A stretch of 64,000 bases of DNA. It comes from an uncultured Caulobacteraceae bacterium (GTDB taxonomy: Bacteria > Pseudomonadota > Alphaproteobacteria > Caulobacterales > Caulobacteraceae). Of the stretch, positions 37,067 to 46,226 are shown in pieces (position 1 is the stretch's first letter; every line of letters starts with the position of its first letter). The translations under genes and the position numbers were made by a program. The notes under the pieces were generated by a model. It had not been told where the DNA came from and did not search any database. It saw only the letters and a list, made by a program, of their open reading frames with translations. The DNA is taken from contig CAIQJF010000046.1 of NCBI GenBank assembly GCA_903872075.1, forward strand, positions 25,754 to 89,753, written 5' to 3'.

Positions 37067-37972
37067 TTGTTCGCCAGTGGTCTGATCGCGTTTCCAATTA
37101 CCCCCATGGATGCCGACGGCCGTGTCGACGCCGCAGCGCTGCGGCGGCTGGTTCGCCGGCTTGTCGACGCCGAGGTCGACGCGGTCTGCGTGCTGGGCAG
37201 TACTGGATCCTACCCGTTCGTGGCGCGGGACGAACGGCGCCGGGCGGTCGAGGCCGCGGCGGCGGAAATCGACGGCGCTCTGCCGCTCATGGCGGGCGTC
37301 GGCGCGCTGCGCACCGACCACGCCGTGCTTCACACCCAGGACGCCGCGGGCGCCGGCGCGGTCATGGGGCTTTTGGCGCCGGTGTCCTATACGCCGCTGA
37401 CCGATGAGGAGGTGGAGACCCACTTCGCCACCGTGGCGGGGGAGGGCGGCCTGCCGCTGTGCATCTACGACAACCCCGCATCGACCCATTTCGCCATCAG
37501 CGACGCCTTGAGCGCGCGCCTGAGCCGGATTCCGAACATCGTCGCGGTGAAGTCGCCGTCTCCACCTGGGCCCGAAGCCAAGGATCGGGTCGAGGCGCTG
37601 AGGGCCAGCACGCCGGAGGGTTTCTCGGTTGGGTTCAGCGGCGACGCGACCGCGGCCGAGACGATGATTGCCGGCGCCGACGCCTGGTACAGCGTGCTCG
37701 GCGGCCTGTTCCCGGCGCCGCTGGTGGCGTTCAGGCGGGCCGTGGCGGCGGGAGATATCGAGGAAGCCCGGCGACTGGACCTCGCGTTGCGGCCCCTGTG
37801 GGACCTGTTCCGGGAGTTCAGCGGCCTGCGCGTCGTCTACGCCGCCGCCCGCCTCACCGGCCTCTGCGCGGCGGACCCGCCACGTCCGATCCTGCCCTTG
37901 CCGGCGGCCGCCCAGGCCAAGGTGGCCGAGGTCATCGCGAACCTTCGCGGGACTCTTGATCCCCGCCTCTGA
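37067..37972 (+). CDS. Dihydrodipicolinate synthase/N-acetylneuraminate lyase family protein
   Basis: A 301-residue TIM-barrel pyruvate-dependent aldolase. The Schiff-base Lys is about 162 in NIVAVKSPSPPGP; the family Tyr is in CIYDNP (about 134), and GSTGSYP (about 44-50) replaces the GTTGE motif. I place the start at TTG 37067 because GGAGG (37057-37061) lies 5 nt upstream; it would otherwise be inside a longer frame from 37055. The true substrate (a 2-keto sugar acid is usual) is not clear; no lysine genes are nearby. Confidence 0.78.
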   Translation: MFASGLIAFPITPMDADGRVDAAALRRLVRRLVDAEVDAVCVLGSTGSYPFVARDERRRAVEAAAAEIDGALPLMAGVGALRTDHAVLHTQDAAGAGAVMGLLAPVSYTPLTDEEVETHFATVAGEGGLPLCIYDNPASTHFAISDALSARLSRIPNIVAVKSPSPPGPEAKDRVEALRASTPEGFSVGFSGDATAAETMIAGADAWYSVLGGLFPAPLVAFRRAVAAGDIEEARRLDLALRPLWDLFREFSGLRVVYAAARLTGLCAADPPRPILPLPAAAQAKVAEVIANLRGTLDPRL

Positions 37973-37993
37973 CGCGAGGCTTTCTGTCCGTCG

Positions 37994-39157
37994 CTATGAG
38001 ACGTGCCGGCTGATGGCGCGCAGGGCGGCGATGTTCTCGAGGTCCTTGTTGGTGTTCTCCAGCGGGGTGGTTCCATACGCGGGGTTCGCGGAGAGCTTCA
38101 CGATCACGACGCCGCGCGCCGGATCGACATAGACGTACTGATTGTAGACGCCGATGGCGCTGAAATCGCCCTCGTCGCCGGCCGGCAGCCACCATTGGTA
38201 GCCATAGCCCGGGCCGAACACGTGGTCTCCGACCCACGGACCGCCGGGCGCCACATGCGGGGCGTCGGGCCTGATCGATGCGCTTACATAGTCAGCCGGC
38301 ACGAGCTGCCGTCCGTTCCAGGCGCCGCCGAGGCGATAGAGCTCGCCGAGTTTGGCGAAGTCGCGCGCCGTCAGGAGCAGACCCGCATAGGCCATTTCGC
38401 GCCCGGCGCTGTCCACGATCCAGTAGCCGGGGGACTCCATGCCGAGCGGATCGGAGAGTTTCTCCCGCATGTAGTCGGCGATCAATCGGCCGGTGGCGCC
38501 CGCCACGAGCATTCCGAGCGCCTGGGTGTCGGCCGAGTTGTACATACAGAAGGTTCCGGGCGTACGGGCGCGCGGCATGGCGGCCATGAAACGGTCGAAT
38601 GACCCGCCCGGGCCCAAGGCCTCGCTGAGCCTGAAGATTTCCGATTCCGGGTCGCTGTAGTCCTCGTTCCAGCGCGCGCCGGACGACATCTGCAGCACGT
38701 CCTTGATGCGGACCCCGCCGTAGGCGCTCGCGGACAGGGCCGGCGCATAGGTGTCGATCGGATCCTCCAGGCTCCGGATAAAGCCTTCCGCCAACGCGAT
38801 CCCCACCAGGGCCGAAATGAAGCTTTTGGCCACGGACATCGACATCCACTGAACGTCGCGGCCGCCCGTGAGCCAGTATTGCTCATGGCGGATGACGCCA
38901 TCCTTCAGGACCAGCAGCGCCGCGGTGTGGGTTCCGCCAAGAAGGACGTGGAGGTTTCGCGTCGATCCCTCGAAGTCGTAGTCCGTGGGGAGTCCAACCG
39001 GCCGCCCCTCGGGAAATACGAACGGGTTCGCCGCCGCCGGCATTTCCGTTGTCGGCATCAGTTTCTGCATCCGGCAGAAGGTCTCGTACTGCGGCTCACC
39101 GGAGAACAGGCGCAACTGCGCCGCGGCGGGGGCCGCAGTGTCCTGGGTCATGGTCAT
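37994..39157 (-). CDS. Beta-lactamase-fold serine hydrolase
   Basis: A 387-residue protein. The nucleophile motif is SVAK in SMSVAKSFISALVGIAL, the second motif Tyr in MYNSADTQALGMLVAG. There is no signal peptide. It differs from the serine hydrolase at 18134-19273 (different core motif), so this is another branch of the family. It is the last gene of the minus-strand operon that begins at the nitronate monooxygenase (46057), 42 bp after hutH. Probably an esterase or amidase. Confidence 0.75.
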   Translation of the reverse strand: MTMTQDTAAPAAAQLRLFSGEPQYETFCRMQKLMPTTEMPAAANPFVFPEGRPVGLPTDYDFEGSTRNLHVLLGGTHTAALLVLKDGVIRHEQYWLTGGRDVQWMSMSVAKSFISALVGIALAEGFIRSLEDPIDTYAPALSASAYGGVRIKDVLQMSSGARWNEDYSDPESEIFRLSEALGPGGSFDRFMAAMPRARTPGTFCMYNSADTQALGMLVAGATGRLIADYMREKLSDPLGMESPGYWIVDSAGREMAYAGLLLTARDFAKLGELYRLGGAWNGRQLVPADYVSASIRPDAPHVAPGGPWVGDHVFGPGYGYQWWLPAGDEGDFSAIGVYNQYVYVDPARGVVIVKLSANPAYGTTPLENTNKDLENIAALRAISRHVS

Positions 39158-39199
39158 TCCCTTCCTAAGTCCACGCTCGGTGTGTTCGCCACGTTCGCC

Positions 39200-40732
39200 T
39201 CAGGGCGCGATCCCGGGCAAGGCCATTCCGGCTGCCGCGACCACCGCGCCCGACCGCACCAGGGCGATGGCGGCGGCCATGTCGGGATGGAAATACCGGT
39301 CAACGTCGAGATACGGCACGGCCTCGCGGGTCAGGACCCGCACGGCTTCCAGGGCGGGGCTGGAGGTCAGCGGGGCGTGGAAGTCGCAGCCCTGGGCGGC
39401 GGCCAGAAGTTCGATGGCGACAACCGCCTTGGCGTTCTCAACCATGTCCAGCAGCCGGCGGGCGCCGTGGGCGGCCATGGAGACGTGGTCTTCCTGATTG
39501 GCCGATGTGGGAATGGAATCGACGCTGGCCGGATAGGCCTTCTGCTTGTTCTCCGACACCAGGGCCGCGGCCGTCACCTGGGGGATCATGAAGCCGGAGT
39601 TGAGGCCCGGGCGGGGGGTGAGGAAGGCCGGCAGGCCCGACAGAGCCGGATCCACCAGCATGGCGACGCGCCGCTCGGTCAGGGAACCGATCTCACAGAT
39701 GGCCAGGGCGATGATGTCGGCGGCGAAGGCCACAGGCTCGGCATGGAAGTTGCCGCCGGAGAGGGCCTCGTCGGTCTCGGGGAAGATCAGCGGGTTGTCG
39801 GAAACGCCGTTGGCCTCGAACGCCAGGGTGCTGCCGGCCTGGCGCAGGATGTCCAGGGCCGCGCCCATGACCTGGGGCTGGCAGCGCAGGCAGTAGGGAT
39901 CCTGGACGCGGGCGTCGCCGGTGCGATGGGAGTTGCGGATCGCCGAACTCGCCATCAGGCCGCGCAGCGCCTCGGCCACGACGATCTGCCCGGGCTGACG
40001 GCGCAGGGTGTGGATGCGCGGATCGAAGGGTGCGTCAGACCCCTTCGCCGCCTCGGTGGCCAGGGCGCCGGTGACCAGGGCGGTGCGGAACAGATCCTCG
40101 GTTTCGAACAGGGCGGCCAGGGCGTTGGCGGTGGAGAACTGCGTGCCGTTGAGCAGGGCCAGGCCCTCCTTGGGGCCGAGGGTCACAGGCGCCAGGCCGG
40201 AGTCGGCCAGGGCCTGGGCCGCCGGGACGCGTGCGCCGCCGACGAAGATCTCGCCGACGCCGATCATGTTCGCGGCCATGTGGGCGAGGGGGGCGAGATC
40301 GCCGGAGGCGCCCACGGAGCCCTTGCACGGGATCACCGGTGTCAGCCCTTTCACCAGCATCGCCTCAAGCAGGGCCAGTGTCCCCGGCGCCACGCCCGAG
40401 GCGCCCTGGGCGAGGCTGGTGAGTTTGAGGGCCAGCATCAGGCGGGCCATCGGCGCCGGCGAGGGGTCGCCGACTCCCGCCGCGTGGGAGAGCACGATGT
40501 TCCGCTGAAGGGTGGCCAAATCCTCGGCCTCGATACGCACGCCGGCCAGCTTTCCGAAGCCGGTGTTGATGCCATAGACCGGCTCGCCGCGCGCCAGGAT
40601 GCGGGTGACGGCGGCGGCGCTTTCGGCGACAGCGCGCGCGCAGGCCGGATCGAGGCGGACGTCCGCGCCGCGATAGACGGCGCGCCAGGTGGCAAGTTCG
40701 ACCTCGCCGGGGGTGAGAGTCAGTGGGTCCAT
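39200..40732 (-). CDS. hutH: Histidine ammonia-lyase
   Basis: A 510-residue lyase that removes ammonia from histidine to give urocanate. The MIO prosthetic group would form from Ala142-Ser143-Gly144 in [15 protein letters not shown]. Tyr53 is in [12 protein letters not shown], and Ser-His in [14 protein letters not shown] is the histidine-type selectivity motif (tyrosine lyases have His-Leu there). [16 protein letters not shown] is present near 410. No hutU, hutI or hutG is nearby. Instead it is embedded between an SDR gene and a serine hydrolase gene. ATG 40732 follows GGAGA. The enzyme class is very likely; its place in this operon is unusual. Confidence 0.88.
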   Translation of the reverse strand: MDPLTLTPGEVELATWRAVYRGADVRLDPACARAVAESAAAVTRILARGEPVYGINTGFGKLAGVRIEAEDLATLQRNIVLSHAAGVGDPSPAPMARLMLALKLTSLAQGASGVAPGTLALLEAMLVKGLTPVIPCKGSVGASGDLAPLAHMAANMIGVGEIFVGGARVPAAQALADSGLAPVTLGPKEGLALLNGTQFSTANALAALFETEDLFRTALVTGALATEAAKGSDAPFDPRIHTLRRQPGQIVVAEALRGLMASSAIRNSHRTGDARVQDPYCLRCQPQVMGAALDILRQAGSTLAFEANGVSDNPLIFPETDEALSGGNFHAEPVAFAADIIALAICEIGSLTERRVAMLVDPALSGLPAFLTPRPGLNSGFMIPQVTAAALVSENKQKAYPASVDSIPTSANQEDHVSMAAHGARRLLDMVENAKAVVAIELLAAAQGCDFHAPLTSSPALEAVRVLTREAVPYLDVDRYFHPDMAAAIALVRSGAVVAAAGMALPGIAP

Positions 40733-40775
40733 CCCAAGTCTCCGGAAATGTGGGTGTCTCGGGATCGAATCCGGA

Positions 40776-41549
40776 TCAGTACATCCGCTGGGTGTCGCCG
40801 CCATCCACGGCCAGCTGTGCGCCATTCACGAAGCTGGCGGCGTCAGAGCAGAGCCAGGCGATCGTCTCGGCCACTTCCTCGGCCTTGCCCAGTCGGTTCA
40901 TGCTCGAATGGCGCAGGGTGAGGCTGCCGATGAAGTCGGGCGCTACATCGAGATAGGGATCGACCATCTCGGAGTGGAAGATGCCCGGGCAGACGACGTT
41001 CACGCGGATGCCCTTGTTAGCGTAGTCCACCGCGGCGGTCTTCGACAGGCCGATGACGCCGTGCTTGGCGGCGCAGTAGGGGGCGTGGCCCACGTCACTG
41101 GGCTTGTAGCCGTAGATCGACGAGACGTTCACGATGGCGCCGCGCTCATGGGCGAGCATGGCGCGGATCTCGTATTTCATGCACCGCCAGACCGCCTTGA
41201 GATTGGTCTCCAGCACGGCGTCCCAGTCGTCTTCCTCGATGTCGGCGATGGGAACCTGCGAGGGACCACCGATGCCGGCGGCGTTTACGCCGATGTCCAG
41301 CCGGCCGTAGCGGGCCACGGCGGCGGCCACCGCGGCCTCCACGTCTTCCGGGCGATTGACGTCGGTGCGCACGAAAAGCGCCTCGCCGCCGGCGTCGCGC
41401 AACTGACGCGCCACGGCCTCGCCCTGGTCCGCGCGTCGACCGGCGATGACGACCCTGCCGCCCTCGGCCGCGATGATCGCGGCGGCGGCCTTGCCGACCC
41501 CGGATGCGCCGCCGGTGATCAGCGCCACCTTGTTCTCAAAACGCTTCAT
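40776..41549 (-). CDS. Short-chain dehydrogenase/reductase (SDR)
   Basis: A 257-residue classical SDR. Cofactor motif [12 protein letters not shown] (about 12-23), the NAG motif in VNAAGIGG (about 88-95), the catalytic Ser in [10 protein letters not shown] and Tyr-xxx-Lys as YCAAK. The Arg after strand 2 (AGRRADQG) suggests NADP. It lies about 20 bp downstream of the carboxylesterase gene and 43 bp upstream of hutH. Substrate unknown. Confidence 0.88.
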   Translation of the reverse strand: MKRFENKVALITGGASGVGKAAAAIIAAEGGRVVIAGRRADQGEAVARQLRDAGGEALFVRTDVNRPEDVEAAVAAAVARYGRLDIGVNAAGIGGPSQVPIADIEEDDWDAVLETNLKAVWRCMKYEIRAMLAHERGAIVNVSSIYGYKPSDVGHAPYCAAKHGVIGLSKTAAVDYANKGIRVNVVCPGIFHSEMVDPYLDVAPDFIGSLTLRHSSMNRLGKAEEVAETIAWLCSDAASFVNGAQLAVDGGDTQRMY

Positions 41550-41570
41550 GGTTCCCCCCAGGCTGGAAAG

Positions 41571-43172
41571 TCAGGCGCCGATGGTCACGGCCAGGCGCCG
41601 CTCGAGCAGATCGAGTTTGCTGGCCCGGACGCCGCCGAGACTCATGATCTCCGGGCCAAGCACCTGCCAGGTGTCGGAGGGGCCGTAGGCCGGCCAGGCG
41701 GGCAGTCCCGGGCCATTGGGATCGCCGCTTCGGGCGAAGTTGGTCCAGTAGGCGCCCATGGCGTCGGTCAAGGCGGCGTCACCGCTGGCGGGCGCGAACA
41801 TCGGTCCATGGCTGTCGAAGACGAAGGGGATCTCGGCGGCATGGTAGGCGCCGGCGGTCGCGTTCTCGCCTGGCGGCGTACGGGTGAAGAAATATAGCCA
41901 GGCCTTGCGCCCAGCGGCCGTGTGCCGTTTGGCGAGGTGGCGGGCATGAACCCCGAACAGATCGTCGCCAAGCATGTCCATTTCCGACCGGACCCAGTGA
42001 TCGGGGTGATCGAGGCCGTAGAGGTCGATCAGGGCCTGGGCGTCGTCGCCATAGTAGGCGCGGAAGGCCGCCAGCCGCGCGGCCAGGTCCTTGGACGGGT
42101 TAGCCAGCGGGATCGTGGGGCCAAGAATGAAGGGGTAGAGCAGGGTCCCTTCATCGGCGTTGTATCCCAACAGAATGGGAACCGGCGCGATGGTCCCCTC
42201 GACAATGGCCCGCGCCACGGTGGTGGGCAGCACATGACCGTCGGCGCCTGGCATGAAGTCGCCGGTGCGCGGTGGATGGGTGAGCAGGGCCTTAAGAAGC
42301 GCGCCGGCTTCGATGGCGCGTAGCGTGGCTGCGTCGGCGCCGGCCGGCGCGAGGCCCGCGCCGGCCAGGAAGGCGTCGCCCACGGAATCGTCAATCCGGC
42401 GGTGATCGTAGGAATAGACGCCGCTTTGCAGGATGGCCTTGTGGAACAGGCCCCGCGCCAGGGGCGAGGCCATCAGTTCGCTCACCGATTGACCGCCGGC
42501 GCTCTCGCCGAAGATCGTGACATTGGCCGGATCTCCGCCGAAGGCGGCGATGTTGTCGCGCACCCAGGCGAGGGCCGCGACCAGATCCTGCAAGCCGTAG
42601 TTGCCCGACGCGCCCCAGGGGCTTTCGGCGGAGAGGGCGGGATGGGCGAAATAGCCGAAGACGTTCAGCCGGTAGTTGACGGTCACGAGCACCACGCCGC
42701 GCCGCGCCAGAGCGTCGGTCTGGTACCATTCGGCTGATCCACTGCCATTCTGATGGGCGCCGCCGTGGATCCACACCATCACCGGCGCCGGCGCGCCGGC
42801 GGCGAGATTGCTGGTGCGCACGTTGAGATAAAGGCAGTCCTCGCTCATCGTCGGGGCGGGCGCCGCGCGCAGCTGGGCGAGCTTCTCCTCCAGGGTTGCA
42901 TCCTCGAACCCCTGGCCGCGCACCATGGACTGGAAATAGCCGCCTTCGCCGTCGTCGTGCTGCGGGCATTGCGGGCCGAAGTCGACGGCCTCGCGCACGC
43001 CGCTCCAGGACTTAGGCGCCTGCGGCGGCTTCCAGCGGAGATCGCCCACCGGCGGTTCGGCGAAGGGGACGCCGGCAAACAGCGCGATTCCACCGCCGCC
43101 ATCGGTCCACCGGCCGCGCAAGGCGCCCTGCGCGACCCTCGCCGTCGGGGCGGTCGTGGATGGTTCGGTCAT
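41571..43172 (-). CDS. Type-B carboxylesterase
   Basis: A 533-residue alpha/beta-hydrolase of the carboxylesterase/cholinesterase group. The nucleophile motif is GESAGGQSVSELMA; the oxyanion segment is VMVWIHGGAHQNGS; EDCLYLNVRT is the typical conserved segment upstream. Glu and His of the triad are expected near NADEGTL and in the last third (YHAAEIPFVF). Start ATG 43172 has GGGAGACC upstream. It lies 31 bp after the acyl-CoA synthetase gene, suggesting ester hydrolysis followed or preceded by CoA activation. Confidence 0.85.
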   Translation of the reverse strand: MTEPSTTAPTARVAQGALRGRWTDGGGGIALFAGVPFAEPPVGDLRWKPPQAPKSWSGVREAVDFGPQCPQHDDGEGGYFQSMVRGQGFEDATLEEKLAQLRAAPAPTMSEDCLYLNVRTSNLAAGAPAPVMVWIHGGAHQNGSGSAEWYQTDALARRGVVLVTVNYRLNVFGYFAHPALSAESPWGASGNYGLQDLVAALAWVRDNIAAFGGDPANVTIFGESAGGQSVSELMASPLARGLFHKAILQSGVYSYDHRRIDDSVGDAFLAGAGLAPAGADAATLRAIEAGALLKALLTHPPRTGDFMPGADGHVLPTTVARAIVEGTIAPVPILLGYNADEGTLLYPFILGPTIPLANPSKDLAARLAAFRAYYGDDAQALIDLYGLDHPDHWVRSEMDMLGDDLFGVHARHLAKRHTAAGRKAWLYFFTRTPPGENATAGAYHAAEIPFVFDSHGPMFAPASGDAALTDAMGAYWTNFARSGDPNGPGLPAWPAYGPSDTWQVLGPEIMSLGGVRASKLDLLERRLAVTIGA

Positions 43173-43203
43173 TGGGTCTCCCGCCGCCCGCAGGCCGGCA
43201 AAT

Positions 43204-44898
43204 CTAGTGGGCCGCTGTCGCCAGTTCCGCCGCCACGGCGTCGCGCAGTTCGCGCTTGAGAATCTTGCCCGAGGCCGTGCGCGGCAAGGGCTCCGAAGCG
43301 ACGCGGATGAAGCGCGGAATCTCGAATTTGGCCAGATGAGCGCCCAGGTAGTCGCGGATCTCGTCCGGATCGAGCCCGGGATCGCCGTGGACCGTGGCCC
43401 CGACCTCTTCACCCAGACGTTCGTCCGGGACGGCATAGACCGCCGCCTCATGGATGTGGGGATGGGTGAGCAAGGCCGCCTCGACCTGGCCGCAACCGAT
43501 GTTCTCGCCGCCGCGGATGATCAGGTCCTTGATGCGGTCGACGATGAACAGATAGCCCTCGTCATCCAGATAGGCGACGTCGCCGGTGCGGAACCAGCCA
43601 TCCTCGAACAGGGTCGCGTTGAGATCGTCGCGGTTCCAATAGCCGCGGAACAGGGCGGTACCGCGGATCAGAAGTTCGCCGCGTTCGTTGGGTCCTAGGA
43701 CCTTGCCCTGCTCGTCGAGCACGCAGAGCTCCATGACCGCCGAGCAGCGGCCGGAACTGGCCGGCCGGGCCAGGTAATCGAGGCCGCCGATACCCGTGCC
43801 GATGGCGTTGGTTTCGGTCATCCCCCAGCCGGTGCCCGGCAGGGCCTTCACGAAGGAGGCCTCGATCTGCTTGACCTGTTCGGGCGCGCGGGGCGCGCCG
43901 CCGCCGCCGACGGCGGCCAGGGTGGAGAGATCGCGCTGGGTCTGGCGGGCCACGCGGACCAGGTCGCCGGTCATGGCGGCTGGGCCGGTGAAGCTGGTGA
44001 TCCGTTCGCGCTCGATCAGTTCGGCGGCGTGTTCCGGATCCCACTTGAACATGCTTACCAGCCGTCGCTGGGTCCGGTAGGACTGAAGGTAGACCGCGTG
44101 CGAGCCGGTGGCGTGAAACAGCGGCACGCCCAGAAGGGTGGCGGGTTGTTCCGCTGGCTCGGGTATCTCGACACCCGCCGCGAGGGCCCCGGCGCGGACG
44201 TCGAGTTCCCAGGAGAACAGAGCGGTAATCACATTGCGGTGGGACGACACCACGCCCTTGGGAAATCCCGTGGAGCCGGAGGTGTAGAAGATGATTGCAT
44301 CGTCCTCGGGGTGGATGGCGGCGGCCGGTGTCGGGACATCGCCGATGTCCGCCAGGAGGGCCTGCAGGTCTTCGGCGCGCTCGCCCGGATCGGCGACGCG
44401 GACGGAGATGACGCGGGTGGCGATAGCCGGATCGCAGTGGGCGAAACGCTCAAGGCGCTCGCGGTCGGCGAACATGACCTTGGCCCCGCAATCCTTCAGT
44501 CCGTAGTCCATTTCTTCCGGCTGCCAATGCGCGTTCATGGCCACGGCGACGGCCCCGATGGAGGTGGCCGCCTGGAAGGCCAGCACCCACTCGGGATAGT
44601 TGCGCATGGCGATGGCCACGCGGTCGCCCTTCCCGACGCCAAAACGCGTCACCAGCAGGTGAGCGATGCGATCGGCCTGGCGATGGGTCTCGGCGAAGGT
44701 CAGGCGTTCGTCCTGGAAGACCAGGAAGTCCTTATCGCTGACCGAGGCGTCGTAGAGATCGCGCAGGGTGGCCGGGGCGTTGACGAACACCTTCTGCGGC
44801 CGGCCGCGGATCTGTTGCGTTTCGAGAGCGTAGGGCTCGCCGCGAGCGGTGAGGGCCGCAAGCGCCTGGGCGCGGGTGAGCGTCGGGGGCGTGGTCAC
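43204..44898 (-). CDS. Acyl-CoA synthetase (AMP-binding)
   Basis: A 564-residue ATP-dependent ligase that activates a carboxylic acid as its CoA thioester via an acyl-adenylate. AMP motif A4-like IIFYTSGSTGFPKGVVSSHR lies near 205-225; then GWGMTETNAIG, ELLIRGTALFRGYWN and GWFRTGDVAYLDDEGYLFIV; the C-terminal Lys is in PRTASGKILKRELR. Substrate chain is not determinable. It follows the nitronate monooxygenase gene by 31 bp and belongs to the six-gene operon. Confidence 0.88.
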   Translation of the reverse strand: MTTPPTLTRAQALAALTARGEPYALETQQIRGRPQKVFVNAPATLRDLYDASVSDKDFLVFQDERLTFAETHRQADRIAHLLVTRFGVGKGDRVAIAMRNYPEWVLAFQAATSIGAVAVAMNAHWQPEEMDYGLKDCGAKVMFADRERLERFAHCDPAIATRVISVRVADPGERAEDLQALLADIGDVPTPAAAIHPEDDAIIFYTSGSTGFPKGVVSSHRNVITALFSWELDVRAGALAAGVEIPEPAEQPATLLGVPLFHATGSHAVYLQSYRTQRRLVSMFKWDPEHAAELIERERITSFTGPAAMTGDLVRVARQTQRDLSTLAAVGGGGAPRAPEQVKQIEASFVKALPGTGWGMTETNAIGTGIGGLDYLARPASSGRCSAVMELCVLDEQGKVLGPNERGELLIRGTALFRGYWNRDDLNATLFEDGWFRTGDVAYLDDEGYLFIVDRIKDLIIRGGENIGCGQVEAALLTHPHIHEAAVYAVPDERLGEEVGATVHGDPGLDPDEIRDYLGAHLAKFEIPRFIRVASEPLPRTASGKILKRELRDAVAAELATAAH

Positions 44899-44929
44899 GT
44901 GAAGCTGGGTTCCTGAAGCGATGAAGGAG

Positions 44930-46057
44930 TCAGTCGGCCATCACGCCGCCGAGGCGTTCGGTGGCGGCGAGGAAGTCTTCCATGAAATCGTAGATCACCT
45001 GACGCGTGGTCTGGATCTCGTTCATGAGCCCGACGCCCTGTCCGACGAAGAAGGTGGCGAGTTCGCGGGCGCCGGGGTGACCTCCCTCGGCGAGTTTGGT
45101 GATCCGCGACAAGGCCGGCTCTGCGACGAGGCCCTGCAGGGGCATGGGCAGAGCCGCCGGCGCGGCGTCGGATTCCCAGGAGTCGGTCCAGGGCGAGCGA
45201 AGCTGACGCGAATATTTGCCGGTGCGGGCTTTTGAACGGACGGTGTCGCGGGAACTGGCCTCAACCAGCTTTTCCTTGATGACCTCCGAGGTGAAGGCCT
45301 CCTTGGTGGTCAGCCACATGGAGCCGGTCCAGGCGCCGTGCGCGCCCATGGCCATGCAGGCGGCGAGCTGGCGGCCCATGACGATGCCGCCGGCGGCGAG
45401 GATCGGGATATTGCCCATAGGCCTCACCGCCTCGACCACCTCGGGCACCAGGACCATGGTGGAGACATCGCCGCAGTGGCCGCCGGCCTCACCGCCGGCG
45501 ACCACGAGGATGTCCACGCCGGCCGCGACCTGTTTCACCGCATGTTCCTTGGCGCCGACGAGGGCGGCGACGGCGACGCCGCGTTCCTTGCCCATTTCGA
45601 TCATCCGCCGCGGCGGCGCGCCCAGGGCGTTGGCCACCAGCGCGACGGGGTGGGAGAAGATCACATCGAGGATGTCGTTAGCTTTGCTCTCATCGAGGAA
45701 GGCGTCGCTCTTGCGGACCTGGCGCTCATAGATCTCGCTGGGGTCGACGCCGAACTTGCTCATGATGTTCTCGGCGAAATGGCGGTGCGCTTCCGGCAGC
45801 AGGCGGTCCATGGACTGCGGGGTCGTTGACTGTTCGGCCATGGTGGCGGGCACGATGATATCGACGCCGTAGGGCTTGCCGCCCACGCGCTCGTCGATCC
45901 AGGAAAGCTCGAAATCCAGTTGTTCGGGCGTCAGGCCCGCCGCGCCCAGAACCCCGAAGCTGCCGGCCTTGCTGATCTCCACGATCACGTCACGGCAGTG
46001 ATTGAAACCCACGAGCGGAAAGTCGACTCCGAGCATGTCGCAGATCGGCGATTTCAT
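44930..46057 (-). CDS. Nitronate monooxygenase family protein
   Basis: A 375-residue FMN-dependent TIM-barrel oxidase of the 2-nitropropane dioxygenase/NMO family. Signatures: VDFPLVGFNHCRDVIVEISK, GGEAGGHCGDVSTMVLVPEV, and ILAAGGIVMGRQLAACMAMG with GAHGAWTGS. The family often acts on nitronates but also covers flavin-dependent reductases. The start ATG 46057 is supported by GGAGG about 10 nt upstream; a frame to 46564 runs antisense to selA. It heads the minus-strand operon and is divergent from selA. Confidence 0.82.
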   Translation of the reverse strand: MKSPICDMLGVDFPLVGFNHCRDVIVEISKAGSFGVLGAAGLTPEQLDFELSWIDERVGGKPYGVDIIVPATMAEQSTTPQSMDRLLPEAHRHFAENIMSKFGVDPSEIYERQVRKSDAFLDESKANDILDVIFSHPVALVANALGAPPRRMIEMGKERGVAVAALVGAKEHAVKQVAAGVDILVVAGGEAGGHCGDVSTMVLVPEVVEAVRPMGNIPILAAGGIVMGRQLAACMAMGAHGAWTGSMWLTTKEAFTSEVIKEKLVEASSRDTVRSKARTGKYSRQLRSPWTDSWESDAAPAALPMPLQGLVAEPALSRITKLAEGGHPGARELATFFVGQGVGLMNEIQTTRQVIYDFMEDFLAATERLGGVMAD

Positions 46058-46226
46058 GATGCGGTATCCTCCATGGGGCGGTCTTTGCGCCTTTCCCGAT
46101 CTCTCGCGCAGGCGCCGCCGGGGCGCAAGAGGCCCAGCGAGTTGAGCCGGCTGCCGAGGGCTTCTACAACGTCGCACCCGTCGCGTGTTTCCGCCGGCGG
46201 TGAGGCGACGGCCGGGAGGGAAAGCG

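Noticed and set aside
39200..40732. Tyrosine or phenylalanine ammonia-lyase
   Set aside because: The selectivity position has Ser-His ([12 protein letters not shown]) rather than the His-Leu of tyrosine lyases, so histidine is favoured.
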